DNA from: Cytidiella melzeri | Lineage: Eukaryota; Basidiomycota; Agaricomycetes; Polyporales; Irpicaceae | DNA: 64,000 bases | Direction: 5' to 3' | Assembly (NCBI GenBank): GCA_022592445.1 | Contig: JABYQR010000096.1 | Span: 1 to 64,000, forward strand | In this document: in pieces, positions 34,945 to 50,021 of the stretch | How the letters are laid out: each line of letters opens with the position of its first letter | Position numbering within the stretch: position 1 is the stretch's first letter | Made by a program: the position numbers and the translations under genes | The notes under the pieces: generated by a model | What the model saw: the letters and a program-made list of their open reading frames with translations, nothing else | Told to the model about the DNA's origin: nothing | Databases searched by the model: none

Positions 34945-35174
34945 CTTGGTTGGACGCCGACTTCTTGAGATCCCGTTTTAAACTTGAACGAACAACTCGC
35001 CCAGAAAAGCGCCCAAGGAGTTTGCGGTCAGTGTTTGTCCCGCCAAACACTTTTGCCCACGTGCTCCTTTGAACGCGTCGGTTAGAGCGCTTATATCGAC
35101 ACCAAGTACGTGGTGACGGTGACTCGGACGCTGCATACAAAAGCCTCAGACTGGCACAAAGCAGCTGACATAAA

Positions 35175-36379
35175 ATGGCAGAAGACTTCCAAAGTGGATG
35201 GCAACTCACAGAGTCAGATCCCGGAGTGTTCAGGTGAGCCCACCAGTTTGCTCCATCGCTCGAACGTGTTTTTTCTTGGCTAATAATTCAACGGTTTACC
35301 TAGTGAGCTGCTCAAACGTCTAGGCACGCCCCTGGTCGTAGACGACCTCTACTCCCTAGATTCAGCCTCCTTATCAGAGCATCAGCCCATACACGCTTTC
35401 ATATTTCTCTTCCAATGGGTCTCGTCGCACCGCGAAAATGTGAGCGGAGAGTACGACCATGAGTTCCCAGGGTTCTTTGCGCACCAGGTCGTGAACAACG
35501 CCTGTGCCACGCTCGCGGTCATGAACGCTGTCGGAAACATTCCCGACCTTCCGATGGCCCCAGAGCTCACTGACCTCATCAATTTTTCCACCGGGATGGA
35601 CCCTCAGTCGCGTGGGATGGTCGTAACCAGCTCGGACTGGCTTCGAGAAGCGCACAACGCCCTTTCGCCGCCTTCGTCCATATCTCTCGAAGATCGAAGC
35701 ATGCAAAAGACGTCAGACGAGGCGTTTCACTTTATTGTGTACATGCCGTCCATGGGCTGTGTCTACGAATTTGATGGACTCAAAGAAGCCCCCATACGAC
35801 ATGGTGCGTATGACGAGTCCGGAGAAGGGTGGGTCTCCAAAGCTAGGTAAGAGAGATTTATCGGAATGGATTTGTAGCTAAAACTGAGCATTCTTGCCGC
35901 GTTCGCAGGGAAGTCATTGAAGCGCGTATACAGACGTACCCTCCCGGATCGGTAAGGGAGCCGGGATATGAGAACTGCGGACTACTAATTCAATAATTCT
36001 ACGGCAGCTGAATTTCAGTCTTCTTGCCCTACACAACGACCCTATACCCGGCCTAACTAAGCAGCTCGCTGAGCTGCAAACATCAGGCAATGCAACGTTG
36101 GCTGCCGAGGTCTCGGCAAAACTTGATCGGGAGAACCACAAGCGTGAGCAATGGGCTGTAAGTCAATCAATCATGCAGCGCGAGGAGCGGCCTGATTAAG
36201 TTGCCCGTGGCTTCTTCAAGTTCGAGAATAGCTTGCGCACACACAACCATATTGGTTTGATTCACGGTTTACTCAAGGCACTCGCCAAAGCAGGAAAGCT
36301 CCACGACGCCAAGGACAATGCCAAAAAGGCACTAGCGGAACGTCGTGCAAAGAAGAGCGATTCAATGGACGAAGATTGA
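35175..36379 (+). CDS. UCH37: Ubiquitin carboxyl-terminal hydrolase, UCH37/UCHL5 type
   Basis: A cysteine protease that trims ubiquitin. Relatives act on the 26S proteasome cap and in chromatin complexes. S. pombe has it as Uch2, budding yeast lacks it. Five exons (35175-35233, 35304-35846, 35909-35951, 36008-36157, 36221-36379) give 317 residues. The catalytic parts are visible: oxyanion Gln and nucleophile Cys in FFAHQVVNNACATLA, His in EAFHFIVYMP, and Asp in YEFDGLKEAP. The C-terminal part (NHKREQWAFENSLRTHNH, GLLKALAKAGKL) is the UCH37-like domain that contacts the proteasome receptor and separates this from short UCH enzymes. Introns are GT-AG of 56-70 bp. Confidence 0.93.
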
Positions 36380-36552
36380 GAGCAGAAGACAATGTCCGTT
36401 TACTGCGAATTTTAATCAACTCCTTTTTGTCCCCCGCGTACCGCAATCGTGATATTTTGCTTCTTCCGCGTTGCTGCAGTGCCCCCGAGACGTAAGCTTG
36501 CAATGCGCCGAATGAGATTGTACATCTGCATTTTCTATTTCGCTGATCGCAC

Positions 36553-37866
36553 TTAGTCGACATCAACGGGATTCCAAGTCACCGCACCCTCCTTTCCCAC
36601 ATCAAGGTCGTCCATACGCTCCATGTCCACAGCATCTAATACAAAATCGTAGACCTCGGTATTGGATCGGATACGGGCTGGAGTTGCGCTTTTTGGCAAC
36701 GGAACGAACCTAAGCAGCCGCTCGTCAGTCAGTCAATTCAATTCCCCCGATGGCAAGCCGCTGAACTGACCCTTTCTGTAGCGACCATCTGATCAGGACT
36801 TGGGCCGCGTCTTTGCTGTGCTACATGGCGCCGTAGAACGTCAGCGTACGCTAGTCTCGCTTAAAGGTCGCGCGCACCTTCCTCGCGATTTCCTGAAGCA
36901 CCATATGATCCATTCTTCCTTGAAGGAGCGGGCTGTAGGCAGAGACAACAATATTGTTCCGGCGACAATAATCTACGATCTCTCTCTGCTGACAGAATGG
37001 GTGCAACTTAATACCCGACATCAGTCGCCTACAATCCAGAGCTGGCACATGGCATGCTGCGACGCTCACTTCGATTTGGTTGACAGCGGGCGCTTCCAAT
37101 CCAGCCTCGCGGATTTCCTCGAGGTGCTTGATACCACTGCCAACACCACGATGTATCAGCCGCGGCTCGCTGGCCCTAGTTATATCGGGAAGGCGAACTA
37201 ATTCGATACCCCAACGCTCCGGATTTTGCCCGCCTGCTGACACTCCTGGAGGGCCTTGTATGTTTCAATTCGCAACTTCGTCCCGGCGTATGGGTCGTGT
37301 ATCAAAAAGAGGTCTATATAATCTATAGGTAAAACATGAGCATATAAACCATCTCCAGGTGGCATGCCTTATCCGCCACGTTGTGCTCACCACCGCCAAT
37401 ATTATTCACTGAAGTCTCCACAACGCGTAAGGTTTTCTCCCGTCCATGATGGCTACTGATGATTTTTGTAGCTGCCCAGTCCATCCAGTGGCAGGTAAGT
37501 CATGTGGAGCAACACTGCTGGAGGACAGGGTAACCACTTATGAAGACGTCCTCCCGTCTAATGCCAAATTCCTTGAGCGCAGCACCAACGTGTGCTTCGT
37601 TGCGATAAGCCTGTGCAGTATCTACATGCCTGAGACTAGTCCTTTATTTGCGTCCCAGCTGTAGCGTGTGTGTGACTCACCTATATCCCGCTTTAAGGGC
37701 CTCGACCACCGAGACTGTCGTAGTGTAGTTCTTGTACACGCCGAAGCCCAAACGAGGCATGGTAAACCCTACCAGATGTTCAGTCCTTTATATCGACAAG
37801 ACCATCCTTAGACCCGTTCGTACCAGAGGTCAATAAAACATTGGAGTTTATATCTAGGCTCGCCAT
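36553..37866 (-). CDS. Aldo/keto reductase
   Basis: An NADPH-dependent oxidoreductase of the aldo/keto reductase superfamily, presumably cytosolic; substrate unknown. Nine exons (37824-37866, 37681-37768, 37538-37629, 37391-37471, 37199-37322, 37070-37136, 36878-37006, 36781-36830, 36553-36709) give 276 residues, a normal length. The catalytic tetrad is visible: Asp in HVDTAQAY, Tyr in AQAYRNE, Lys in FITTKI, His in LFLIHDPYAG. Also seen are GKIRSVGVSNY, VVSAYSPLLQGR and the cofactor-binding PLPKSATPARIRSN. The start at 37866 gives the family N-terminus (INSNVLLTSG) before MPRLGFGVY. Without the first exon an ATG at 37760 would still give most of the fold. Convergent with UCH37, 173 bp apart. 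Confidence 0.88.
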
Positions 37867-38544
37867 TTTTGTTATGCTCTCGAATGGTACTAGGCCCTGG
37901 GGCTATTCAAGAAGAATAATGCCGGAACGACGGCGCCCAGTTGGCTGAATCACGGTAATCCTGGTCAAGTGAAGCTGCAAGAAACGGTCGCGATCGAGAA
38001 TCAGGTCAGCAAAATAATTTCTCTGACCTGAGAGCTATGTTTGTTTTAGAAAGCGGTGGTCGACGTCGACTCTGGAAGTTGACCTCAGGCGTGACGGATG
38101 ATTCAGATGTGACATGCTGTGACCACGGCGGGGTAAGCCATCAGAGCGGCGGTGGACAGTAACTTGAAGTAGCGCCAGTTCACTAGCAAGTCTTGCACAT
38201 TTCGCCAGCCGCCGCACCGTGTTCAAAACTCGAAGCCTGCATACTATGGCTTCACTGTTACAGTGCGGTGAGCATTAGTGTCTTTCACGGGGGTATAGCC
38301 AATATTGAACCACTGTTACACTACATCATGTAGATTGCAACATCTGCCAAGGCACCCGAATCGTATTCGATAAACTTGACATACGCGGCAAACATTCATA
38401 TCATGCTTCGGGCCAGTGGAGGATAAAGAGTTTGTATCACTGGTAACCACATCGATTTCGTAACGTGTCGGCTCGTCTGTGCAATACACGATATACCACA
38501 ATCACGGTACCCCCTACTATGCTTCAAACAACTCTGGATCCCCT
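37867..38544. other. Intergenic region, no gene recognised
   Basis: It holds the reductase promoter and the 3' side of the hypothetical minus-strand gene. Short ORFs without domains only. Confidence 0.4.
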
Positions 38545-39159
38545 TCAAGCAAAAGCGTCTTGATACGTGGCCGACCGTTCCTCTGCTTCGACACGCTGTA
38601 TTCGTGGTAAACATAAAGGAACAAAAAAAATATGATCAACTCTAAACGTTGCAAATCCCGAAAGAAAAAAAAACAATATGACGAACCATGCTTCCCAAAC
38701 AATGGTATGTGACCTACCCGAACTCGTAAACTCCATCTTCACTCCCATTTCAGGCTGTATATATAACAACAATAAGCATCGAAAAAAAACGTCAAGCCCG
38801 CTGCCACAGCCAAAAAAAAAAGAAAAAGAAGAAATCAAACTCACATGGAAGCCTTCGATACTGTAATGCAGCTTACAGCTCATCCATCGACAATCCGAAG
38901 CGTTCCACCGCTTTCGCAACACCATCAACGTCTTCTTCAACTCCTCCCTGTCCACCTCTCTCCCACCGACAAGCCCTCTCGCGTGTCGCATAAAGACATG
39001 CTCAAACCGCGTCGTGAACAAATCCGCTGGATCCTGATCCTCCTCCGACGCGGCAACCTCAGGTCCTGGGCCGTCCTCTACCACCACCGTCGGGGCCGAT
39101 AACAAAGCATTCAACTCATTCGCGAGCCATTGCGCGGGTGCGTTGAGTGAATGCATCAT
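38545..39159 (-). CDS. Hypothetical small protein, model partly uncertain
   Basis: Exon 1 (38845-39159) runs from ATG to a good GTGAGT donor and is 105 codons. It starts MMHSLNAPAQWLANEL and contains an acidic linker and then RFEHVFMRHARGLVGGREVD and LKKTLMVLRKRW. Exon 2 (38718-38754) follows a 90-bp T-rich intron and reads PEMGVKMEFTSS. The last exon, after a 5'-GTAGGT donor, can close in two ways near 38545-38610. The frame giving GRPRIKTLLLEGDPELFEA looks the most protein-like, but the splice phase does not support it cleanly. The alternative ends YQDAFA. I do not recognise the family. The size and the mix of helix and strand-like parts could suit an NTF2-like fold, which is inference only. 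Confidence 0.4.
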   Translation of the reverse strand: MMHSLNAPAQWLANELNALLSAPTVVVEDGPGPEVAASEEDQDPADLFTTRFEHVFMRHARGLVGGREVDREELKKTLMVLRKRWNASDCRWMSCKLHYSIEGFHVSLISSFSFFFGCGSGLDVFFRCLLLLYIQPEMGVKMEFTSSGRSHTIVWEAWFVILFFFLSGFATFRVDHIFFVPLCLPRIQRVEAEERSATYQDAFA

Positions 39160-42274
<3,115 letters not shown>

Positions 42275-42640
42275 GTTGGATGTGAGTTGTATGGAGGGTT
42301 AGAGATGGGTGTCGGGGACGAAGGGAGTTACGGTTGAGATTGCGGCAGGGAGAGGTGGTCTTATAGTCCTCTGCCAATCACGCGGGCGGCTTTACTGGCC
42401 GGGGGCATGCTTTGGCATGTGATAATCACCGCTCTGTCTCCAATCCCCGCAAATGCCTTTTTGGGATGCCATCTACTCGTCCTAGTACCATGTCGCTCAG
42501 GCTCGCCCAATGCTGTGTGGCTTACGAATACTGGCCACAGCCGGCCTATCTGCCCCCTTGATATCCGGAGCGTCGGATGTTGTGGCACACACAGCGCAGC
42601 TCACATAGCACAACTAGTACACTGAATCTCTGCCAACTCT

Positions 42641-43936
42641 TTACGAGCTCTGCAACTTATCGAGCAGCTTTTCGCATACCAACTCAATCATGTCTCCTAT
42701 GCTCTGCTCCATGCCCTCCACCAGCACAACGTCCTTCACCTTGCCAGACAGCTTCGCCTGGTCAAGGTCCTCTCCCTCCAACATAGCGGTATGTGCTTTG
42801 ACATACGCCGGCCAGACGATCTGCTCCCAGTAGTTTGGTGGGTCCCGCCACAACGCACCCTCTGGATCAGATTGTGCTCCACGGACGAAAGGGGGGGTCA
42901 CAAAGAAAAATGCGCGGGGTTGGAGGTGCGGGGATAGGTAGGAAAAGGAAGGAACGTCAGCCAGGAGTAAATTTGTACAAAAGGTTGGGTATTGAAACAA
43001 GAAACAAGGGGAAATGTGCGAGGTTGGTCCGGGTGGTCCGATGCAGGTGCGGAGGTGCGACGGAAGAGAAGAGAGAGGGCAATCAAAAGTCAGAGATATC
43101 CTTACCTGCAGTGTGGTAGCCATGACGCTCGTGTCTTCTTTGCTTCAGGACTTTCTCAGGGACGCGCAGAAACACTCGGACATCGAGAGAGTCAATAACG
43201 TCCTATGCTAGATATGAGCGCGACGGGGCTTTACCATTCGAGAGGACTAACCTGATCCCAGTACAGCAAAAAGCCGTCGACCAAAACCCAAACAATCCTC
43301 TCTCCTGTCTTCTCCTGTTCTTCCTGTACCCTACTAAACGTCTCGCGCCATCGGTCAACCCGCGGTTGCTCAACAGGTACTTCCCGTTGTTCGTTGAGGT
43401 GGTCGTGTGAATAGTGCTCTGGCGGTATAACTCCCGTTTCTCTGATCTGTCAAGCGACAAGTTAGATGGAAGCTGGCAGAGACGTGATATGTATAAGATT
43501 CAAGGATCCTACCGTTTTGAGTGCATTCACCATTCTCGGCCAGTCTACCGCACCTTCGGGGTCGTCCCAGTCTTGCACATTGTAAACAGGATGCATGGGT
43601 ATAAGCTCTTGTGGCTGTACGCGCAATGTCACAGATCAACTACTCGGCACACAAATACAAGTGAGCTCGCGTGCGTACCGGAGCAAAATCCTGCTCGACG
43701 AAGAAAGTCGAACGTCAACTTGAATCGACACTACATGGACTCCAGCGCAACGCACATCTTGGTGCAGAATGACACTGCTCGGAAGGATCGTCCTCAAATG
43801 CTTCGCGAGGGTGGTCTTGCCTGAACAGGTTGCTCCCCTACACAGACTGGTTAACGGTCGGTGCGGTTTAGGTGCAGCTGCAAACGCACCCGATACCGAC
43901 AATGATGACTCGTAGCTTCGAGGAACGTCCAGACAT
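42641..43936 (-). CDS. NRK1: Nicotinamide riboside kinase
   Basis: Phosphorylates nicotinamide riboside to NMN in NAD salvage; cytosolic. Seven exons (43890-43936, 43756-43837, 43679-43690, 43513-43614, 43252-43446, 43106-43202, 42641-42861) give 251 residues. The P-loop GGATCSGKTTL is rebuilt across intron 1. The catalytic Asp-containing string HQD-DFAP is rebuilt only by the 12-nt third exon. Further family features are NVQDWDDPEGAVDWPRM, VLVDGFLLYWD, RVPEKVLKQRRHERHGYHTA (lid region) and WRDPPNYW. All phases close. Intron 6 (42862-43105) is 244 bp, the others 49-66 bp. The start gives MSGRSSKLRVIIVGI, a normal beta-1 strand. Confidence 0.92.
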
Positions 43937-44552
43937 GGCTGTAGGAGAACAGAGTCAACGTTGTAGCTGTGATTCTCGGTTTTGCTTCAATTTGAAGCGA
44001 TAACTGGTCACTTTATCTCGGACCGGTTTGACTTGTAACTTCGCGTTGATCGATCATCTGAACCCAATAGTTGCTTCATGTTGCCCTGCTCTTTAAAGGC
44101 TATTTACTGTACATGGCGTAATCCTCGAGCACGGAGCAAATGCAAAAGGCACGAATTGCGCGGTCAAAGCCCGGGGATGCGCGAAAGAAGAGGAAGATGA
44201 ACCTACAGATCTGCCTGAGGCTATCGAGTGGCTCTGTCTTGAGCGCAACGTACAATGTATAATCTTGAAAATGTATCCGCAGTTTGCGCAGGCTGATACG
44301 ATATGCCTTACCGTCTGTACCATGTAACATCGGTGCAGCACCAACCGCTCAGGACGCCCGCCCCGTCGGGGATCATCATCATGGCACTATTCGGTCCACA
44401 CCCCACAATTCATATCGTTCAATCGATCCGTTGTGAGCAATGAGGAAACGACAATGTTACCAAACACTGAATTACAATACATTAGCGGATAGAAAAGGAT
44501 GCAAGAATTTGTCCATAAAACGACTGGTTCTCCCGTTTGGAGCGACACACTC
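43937..44552. other. Intergenic region
   Basis: About 600 bp. A minus-strand ORF at 44100-44330 (77 codons) has no recognisable domain. Otherwise this is the kinase promoter and the 3' end of the next gene. Confidence 0.35.
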
Positions 44553-45413
44553 TTACACCCTCTTTTGTGCCTCCTTCTCGACCTTCTGCGCACCGCTCTC
44601 AACCTTGTCCGCACCCTTGGCGATTTGGAACGCGGCCTCACTCTTCGCCTCGTCTTTCTTTGCCTGACCGTACCCTAACCAGCTTCCGAACCACGAGCCC
44701 CAACTCTGCTTTTCTTCCTGGACCTTGTGTGCGGCTTGGTTGTATGTGTCCTGGGCTTTGTGTACACCATCGTTATATGTAGCAGTCGCAGAGGCTTTTG
44801 CGTGATCAATAGACTGTTGTGCGGATTGCTTGTAAGAATCGAGTTTGGATTGTGCGGAAGCCGCTGTAGACTGGGCATCTGCGCGAGCCTGGTCAAGTTT
44901 GCCTTGGGCAGTTGCCTAAAAAATTGACAGCCGTAATGAGTAAAAAGGGTGGGGAAAGCCTCGAATGATGCCTACCTTGGTGTCGTCATACGCTTTCTCG
45001 CCCTCTTTCACAGCATCATGTGCTGTTGCGATGCCTGCGTCCTTGAGCTCGCCGGCCTTCTGCTTCGCGCGTGCTTCGTCTGCTTTCCTCTGATCATGCG
45101 GATGGATTTCAGCACCACCTTGAGTGTAATACCAACCGCCGATGGCGACAGCTGTTCCTCCAAGGAGGATGAGCAGGGTATTGTTCGAACCGGGTTTATC
45201 GTTTGGCGTTGGCTTATCCGTTGGGAACTGTGGGTTTGGTATTGTAGCCATTGTGCGGGCTCGCTGGATCATCACAAAATGTAAGTTCCAGTTCCAGAGT
45301 TGAACATGGGGGGGTATGGAAAGACGTACGAGAGCTCGCGCGGTCAGAGGTGTTCGAGACGCAGAAGCGACTGCCAGTGATCGAGCAGCCTGTGAGCGGA
45401 TAACGTTGGACAT
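44553..45413 (-). CDS. Probable mitochondrial membrane-anchored hydrophilic helical protein
   Basis: Three exons (45330-45413, 44976-45263, 44553-44915) with GT-AG introns of 66 and 60 bp give 244 residues. The N-terminus is rich in Arg, Ser and Ala without acids (MSNVIRSQAARSLAVASASR), which suits a mitochondrial targeting sequence. One hydrophobic segment (about 57-74, LLILLGGTAVAIGGWYY) suits an inner-membrane anchor. The remaining 170 residues are a long charged, Ala/Lys/Asp/Gln-rich helix (DEARAKQKAGELKDAG, QAAHKVQEEKQSWGSW, KVESGAQKVEKEAQKR), resembling LEA or apolipoprotein-like repeats. Basidiomycete homologues are expected but I cannot name a function. Confidence 0.75.
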
Positions 45414-46817
45414 GGTGTGGATGGTGTCTGTCTCTTGAGTCAAAGTGTGGAAGAGAGGGATTGGGCGATGAGAAAAATCAATCGCGAGAGAGCTTTCGCC
45501 TTTTTGACTGGAGTATCTCCTATGACGACACACCGTCCATGACGTCACTTAGTTTGGCCGCCGCATCAGACCGATTTCCCCCCTTTGTTTTGGCGTGGTG
45601 GCGGGGCGCAGGCATAATGCTAAAATACATTCACACCGTTGTATACGTATGCGTGGTCAATTCTTAGGTGGTTCGTCAGGTCGCTGGTTCGTCGAGTTCG
45701 TCGCCACCTTTGGTGGCGTTTCCAGGGGCATGCCGGGCATGCCGAGAATCAGCAGAGATCTCGGACATGCGCCCTCTCCGCTGGCCATCCCGCCGCTATG
45801 CCGAAAGTGGACTGGCTGTCGGGACTCTCAGGAGTACAGGAGTATAGACAAAGTTGACTATTGTACTGTAGCACCATGCATATCATCCAGGAATGTTGTT
45901 CACTTTGTGCTCCTCTCTGCTGTAGATGCCCATGATTTCCCACAAGGGCTTTTTGGGCTTGAATTGCATTTTCTTGCCGCCGTCGACAGTGCTAAAATGC
46001 GATCACCTGACTTTGTTGATTTTTGCAAGTGTTTCACGGTGCGTGGCACATATATAGTTGTAATTGAGTTGTACCTGAACGCAGGAGCCTACTCACCTCC
46101 CTTCCCCCACTTGCACCTTGTGACTTTCAGCATGGGTTCTGCCCCGCCTGCAGGCGTGCCAACATTCTACCCAGCTACATACACCCATTTGCATGGCCAC
46201 AGTAGTTAATTAGGCAATCCCACTTTGCTGCAAACTCAGACACCTGCAGGTCTCCAGTCCTTGCACCCTGTACCAATTGATCCGAGCCTTACCCCTGGTG
46301 CTCATGCTCTGATGCCCCTGCAGCCAGCCGTGGCACAACTACAGGCATTGGTAGACTCTGAAGGCGAGGGTCAGAACCACACAAAGCTACAAACAAAAAA
46401 AAACATGGTACGAGTATCTTGGTAGTCAACATCCGATGTACGCATTGACTCATAGCTTCTCAGAGATTTTGCGGAAGTAGTCAGCGCAAAGTTCGGATTC
46501 ATGGCCAACCTCTTTCGATACTTTGGGTATACAATTGCGGTCAGCCAAGAGCATGACGCTCAAACTCCAGCAGTGCATCTTAATTCAAGGTGAGTCTGCT
46601 CTGCAACATGTGCCGCTACAGTGCGCTACGCCAAGAGCTGACACGCCTCGGGAGTGCTTGAAAATTGTGATATTGGCTTAGAGATTTGAGATTTGGAAGG
46701 AAACTGACCAAACTGACCGTAAATCTGCATTCTTTACTTTTTGGGCGTCTATTCTCAATTTTGGACAAGAAATTTTAAACTATTAGTCTGTAGCTACCCA
46801 TTCACATCAGCCTGAGC
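45414..46817. other. Intergenic region leading into transposon block
   Basis: It contains the promoter of the mitochondrial-protein gene and then sequence without a recognisable gene. A coding-like stretch near 46450-46600 (FAEVVSAKFG, LFRYFGYTI) may be a decayed upstream part of the DDE element. Confidence 0.35.
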
Positions 46818-47543
46818 GTGATAATCTCTATGCCTCTTGCGCGCAAAAAAGTTTGTCTCGCTCGATCACAGTGGCCTGCTGGGACACAGCACTTCAACGA
46901 CGGCTTGCTTCTTGATATTGAAGCTCTTCATGTTGATCCAGATTACAATCCTCTCAATCTCAATGACATGAATGAGTCCGACAGTGGGGACGACCACGAC
47001 ATGGCAATAATGATGGAGAGCTTTGCAGATTCAATCGACAACGAGTTGATGGAGCTCACAGATGCTGATGGCAACAGCGCGGCGGAAGAGGAAGCTGCCC
47101 GCGAAGAAGCTGCAGTTTATGAGGCTGTGAGTCTGGCAAAAGACTTCTTGAAAACTGTATTGGATCAGGTGCGCAACAACAGTCAAGCTGCAGCGGTCAG
47201 AAATGCTTACCTGCCTAATTAAACAGAAACCAGCTCATGGGCAACAAGGGCCGCGCCTCAAGGCTCGAGGAACCAATTCCGGAGAAGGAGCATCCACAGC
47301 ATACCGGAAAAATGCTGTCCTCGAGAAGGCTGCAGTAGGCTGTAGTTGCTTCAATAGTTATTTTTGTTCTCGAGCCCCTTCTCCTTCACCAGCAGTAGCC
47401 ATGCAGCTTGATGTTCCCGGACCTTGGGCAGAACCTTTTCAGGCTGTGACAATGAATGTGCAGGGTACGTTTGTTATGGAAAACACAACCCAAATCAGTG
47501 CTCACCCAACATTCTCAGGTCCAGCTTCGGAGCCAATAGTGAC

Positions 47544-48298
47544 TGACACGGAGACAAGGCTCGACGTGACAAACAGGGACACGAAGTGGATGACAACGAA
47601 GTGGTGGTGGTAGGCATGAAGCTCAGTACTCTCACCAGCTATAAACCTTGTGCAGATGTCTAGCCCAGTAAAGACCAAGTTAGTATTTGTACTACCAGCT
47701 ATATAGTACAAGAGGGGGTGGCTTACCTAGCCCAGTAAAGACCAAGAGGTCGAGATGGGGGGCTAGGAGCGTACATGTAGCAGTATATATAGACTTCAGG
47801 GACCTGCGCACAGACCATGTTAAGGGCAGGCTTTGCAAGAAGCCGTGTGAACAAAGAACAAAAGAACTACCTAAAGGAGAACAATCGCTATTGTCTAGAC
47901 CTTGCCAAGAACTCTACTCATGAGAGAATCTATCTAAAAGGAGACCAACTATTGTTATTCCATTCCCACACCTGTGAGAACATCCTTCCATAAAGAGAAC
48001 AATAGGGAAAGAACAAAAGGAGCCCATGTGAATGGTATCTATGACGTCAAACCCTAGCTATGGGCTGAGCCATGTGTCTGTAGCCATGTGGTCTTACTTA
48101 AGCTAAGTCACATGCCAGTGTGACGTAGTAGCAAGTAACGTGACCGTGTGGAGCATCTAAGCCACATGATACGGGCGCTTAATAGACATGTGCAGAGAGG
48201 GTTGCAAGCTAGGTTGCAACTGGGTTTCAAGCTAGGTTTCAAGCTATAAACTAGAGGTAAAATGTGAAAAATAAGGACTAGTCGGGCCATCCACGGCA
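47544..48298 (-). repeat. Solo LTR of the Gypsy-G family (copy 2)
   Basis: 755 bp, the same length as the Gypsy-G 3' LTR. It is flanked by gtgac (47539-47543) and gtcac (48299-48303), a 5-bp duplication with one difference. Excision with one duplication restores the surrounding transposase frame (EPIVTVMAF). Confidence 0.8.
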
Positions 48299-50021
48299 GT
48301 CACCGTGATGGCTTTCAGCACTACAGCAGCCAAGGTCACAACCACGACAGAGCCACAATCTGTGCTGCCTTTACAGATTCAGGGCTTAAATGCTTTGGAT
48401 TTTCTTGATCCGGCAGATGAAGATGACGAGAACTTTTGTGATGTCAACATTGACAAGACAGTTTCCGTGCGTCTCAGTAGACTGATTGACCTGGCAAAGA
48501 AGCACAAGTCAGCAACAGCATTATTCAAGCTGCATACTCTGAGAATGTACCTTGATCTTCACAGTCACATGAAAAGAAATCCCCGCATCAAGAATCCTGC
48601 TCAGCGCGCAAGTCTCAGCATTTCAGAATTGGTCGGAAAGGGTCCTTACTTTGCCCGCCAACTTCGCCATCTCAAACATTACGTTTTTCGCTTCGGGACT
48701 CTTCCTCCCAGCCAAAAGGGACAACATTACGCTCACCCATCTCTGCTGAATAACGAGCATATTGCAATTGCAGTACGCCGTTATCTTACTGTTCTCACTG
48801 ATGGAGAAGTGAGTTCACTTTGTGTCTTACAAAAACAGTCACTGATGCTTACCTTTGAATGGCAGATCACTCTGCTCAATCTTGTGAAGCAAGTGAACGA
48901 AGTGATCATCTCAAATTTAGGGCTAAACCTCAGTGGATCGAAAATTACTGATGCTGCTGCACGGCAATGATTGCAGAAGCTTGGCTATGAACGGCGTCTC
49001 GTCACGAAAGGAGCTTATGTGGACGGTCACAAGCGACCTGATGTTGCAAAATATTGGGAGAAGTTCTTGAAAGAGATCAAGTTGCTTGAAAGGTATGTAT
49101 CATTTCAGCTGAATTCACCGACCAGATTATTAATTGACAAATCTAGATACCACACCCAATATGAAGGAAAGGAGTTATATCCCATCCCACCTGTGCTCAA
49201 TGGTCCCACGGAGAAGCGTCACATTGCAATTTCAGGACGAGAGCATTTTTCACGTTGGAGATCTTGTCAAGTGGGCATGGGTACGCCAAGGCCGTATGCC
49301 ACTGTGCAAGAAAGGCCAAGGTAGAGCCATTCATGTGTCTGATTTTATTATTTAAGACACCGGTCGTCTATGCCTCCCACCAGAGCAGATCAAATCACAG
49401 ATGTCGCTCCCACCTGAGCAGCAATTACCAGGTTTTGATGCGCGCGAGATTATGTATCCTGGTAAGAACTACGATGGATATTGGACGGCAGACAAACTGC
49501 TCAACCAGGTGAGCAACTTGAAGGCAGTCAGTTAATAAGCCAACTCACGGAAACATTTTCAGCTGTGACACGTCGTGAAGATCTTCAATTACATATTCCC
49601 AGACTGTGTCGCCACGTTCTACCTGGATCACTTGACCAGCCACGGAGCATACACCCCTGACTCACTGAATGCACGCGAGATGAACGTGAATCCTGGCGGT
49701 AATCAACGGTCAATGCACACCACAACAACTCCTATGGACAACCCTTACCCAGAGCTCCGTGGTCAGCCTCAAGAAATGGTTTTTCCTGCTAGTCTTTCTC
49801 CGGACCACAGGTACTACAACTTCTGTGGCCAGCCCAAGGGGATGCGAGTTGTGCTGGAAGAGCGCGGCTTGCATGACTGGATCCGTGAGAAGAACAGCGG
49901 CCAAAAACCAATCAGAATTTGCAAAAACTGCAAGTTGTCTCAGAAAGCCCAAGACAAAAAGGCACGCAAGGAAGTGGCTGCAAAAATCGGAGCAGACGAC
50001 GACAACAATCAGTGGGAAGAC
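48299..50021 (+). pseudogene. DDE transposase, N-terminal and core part
   Basis: This encodes a long helical N-terminal region (RLSRLIDLAKKHKSATALFK, VGKGPYFARQLRHLKHYVFRFG, KITDAAARQ), then a core with candidate acidic residues in GRAIHVSDFI and FYLDHLTSHGAY. It ends in a basic stretch (CKNCKLSQKAQDKKARK). A TGA at 48968-48970 sits where the frame needs Trp (QWLQKLGYE), so it is a G-to-A mutation. Several small introns are likely (around 48810-48865, 49095-49145, 49510-49565). The open frame reads on into NNQWED, where the LINE has inserted. Confidence 0.7.
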
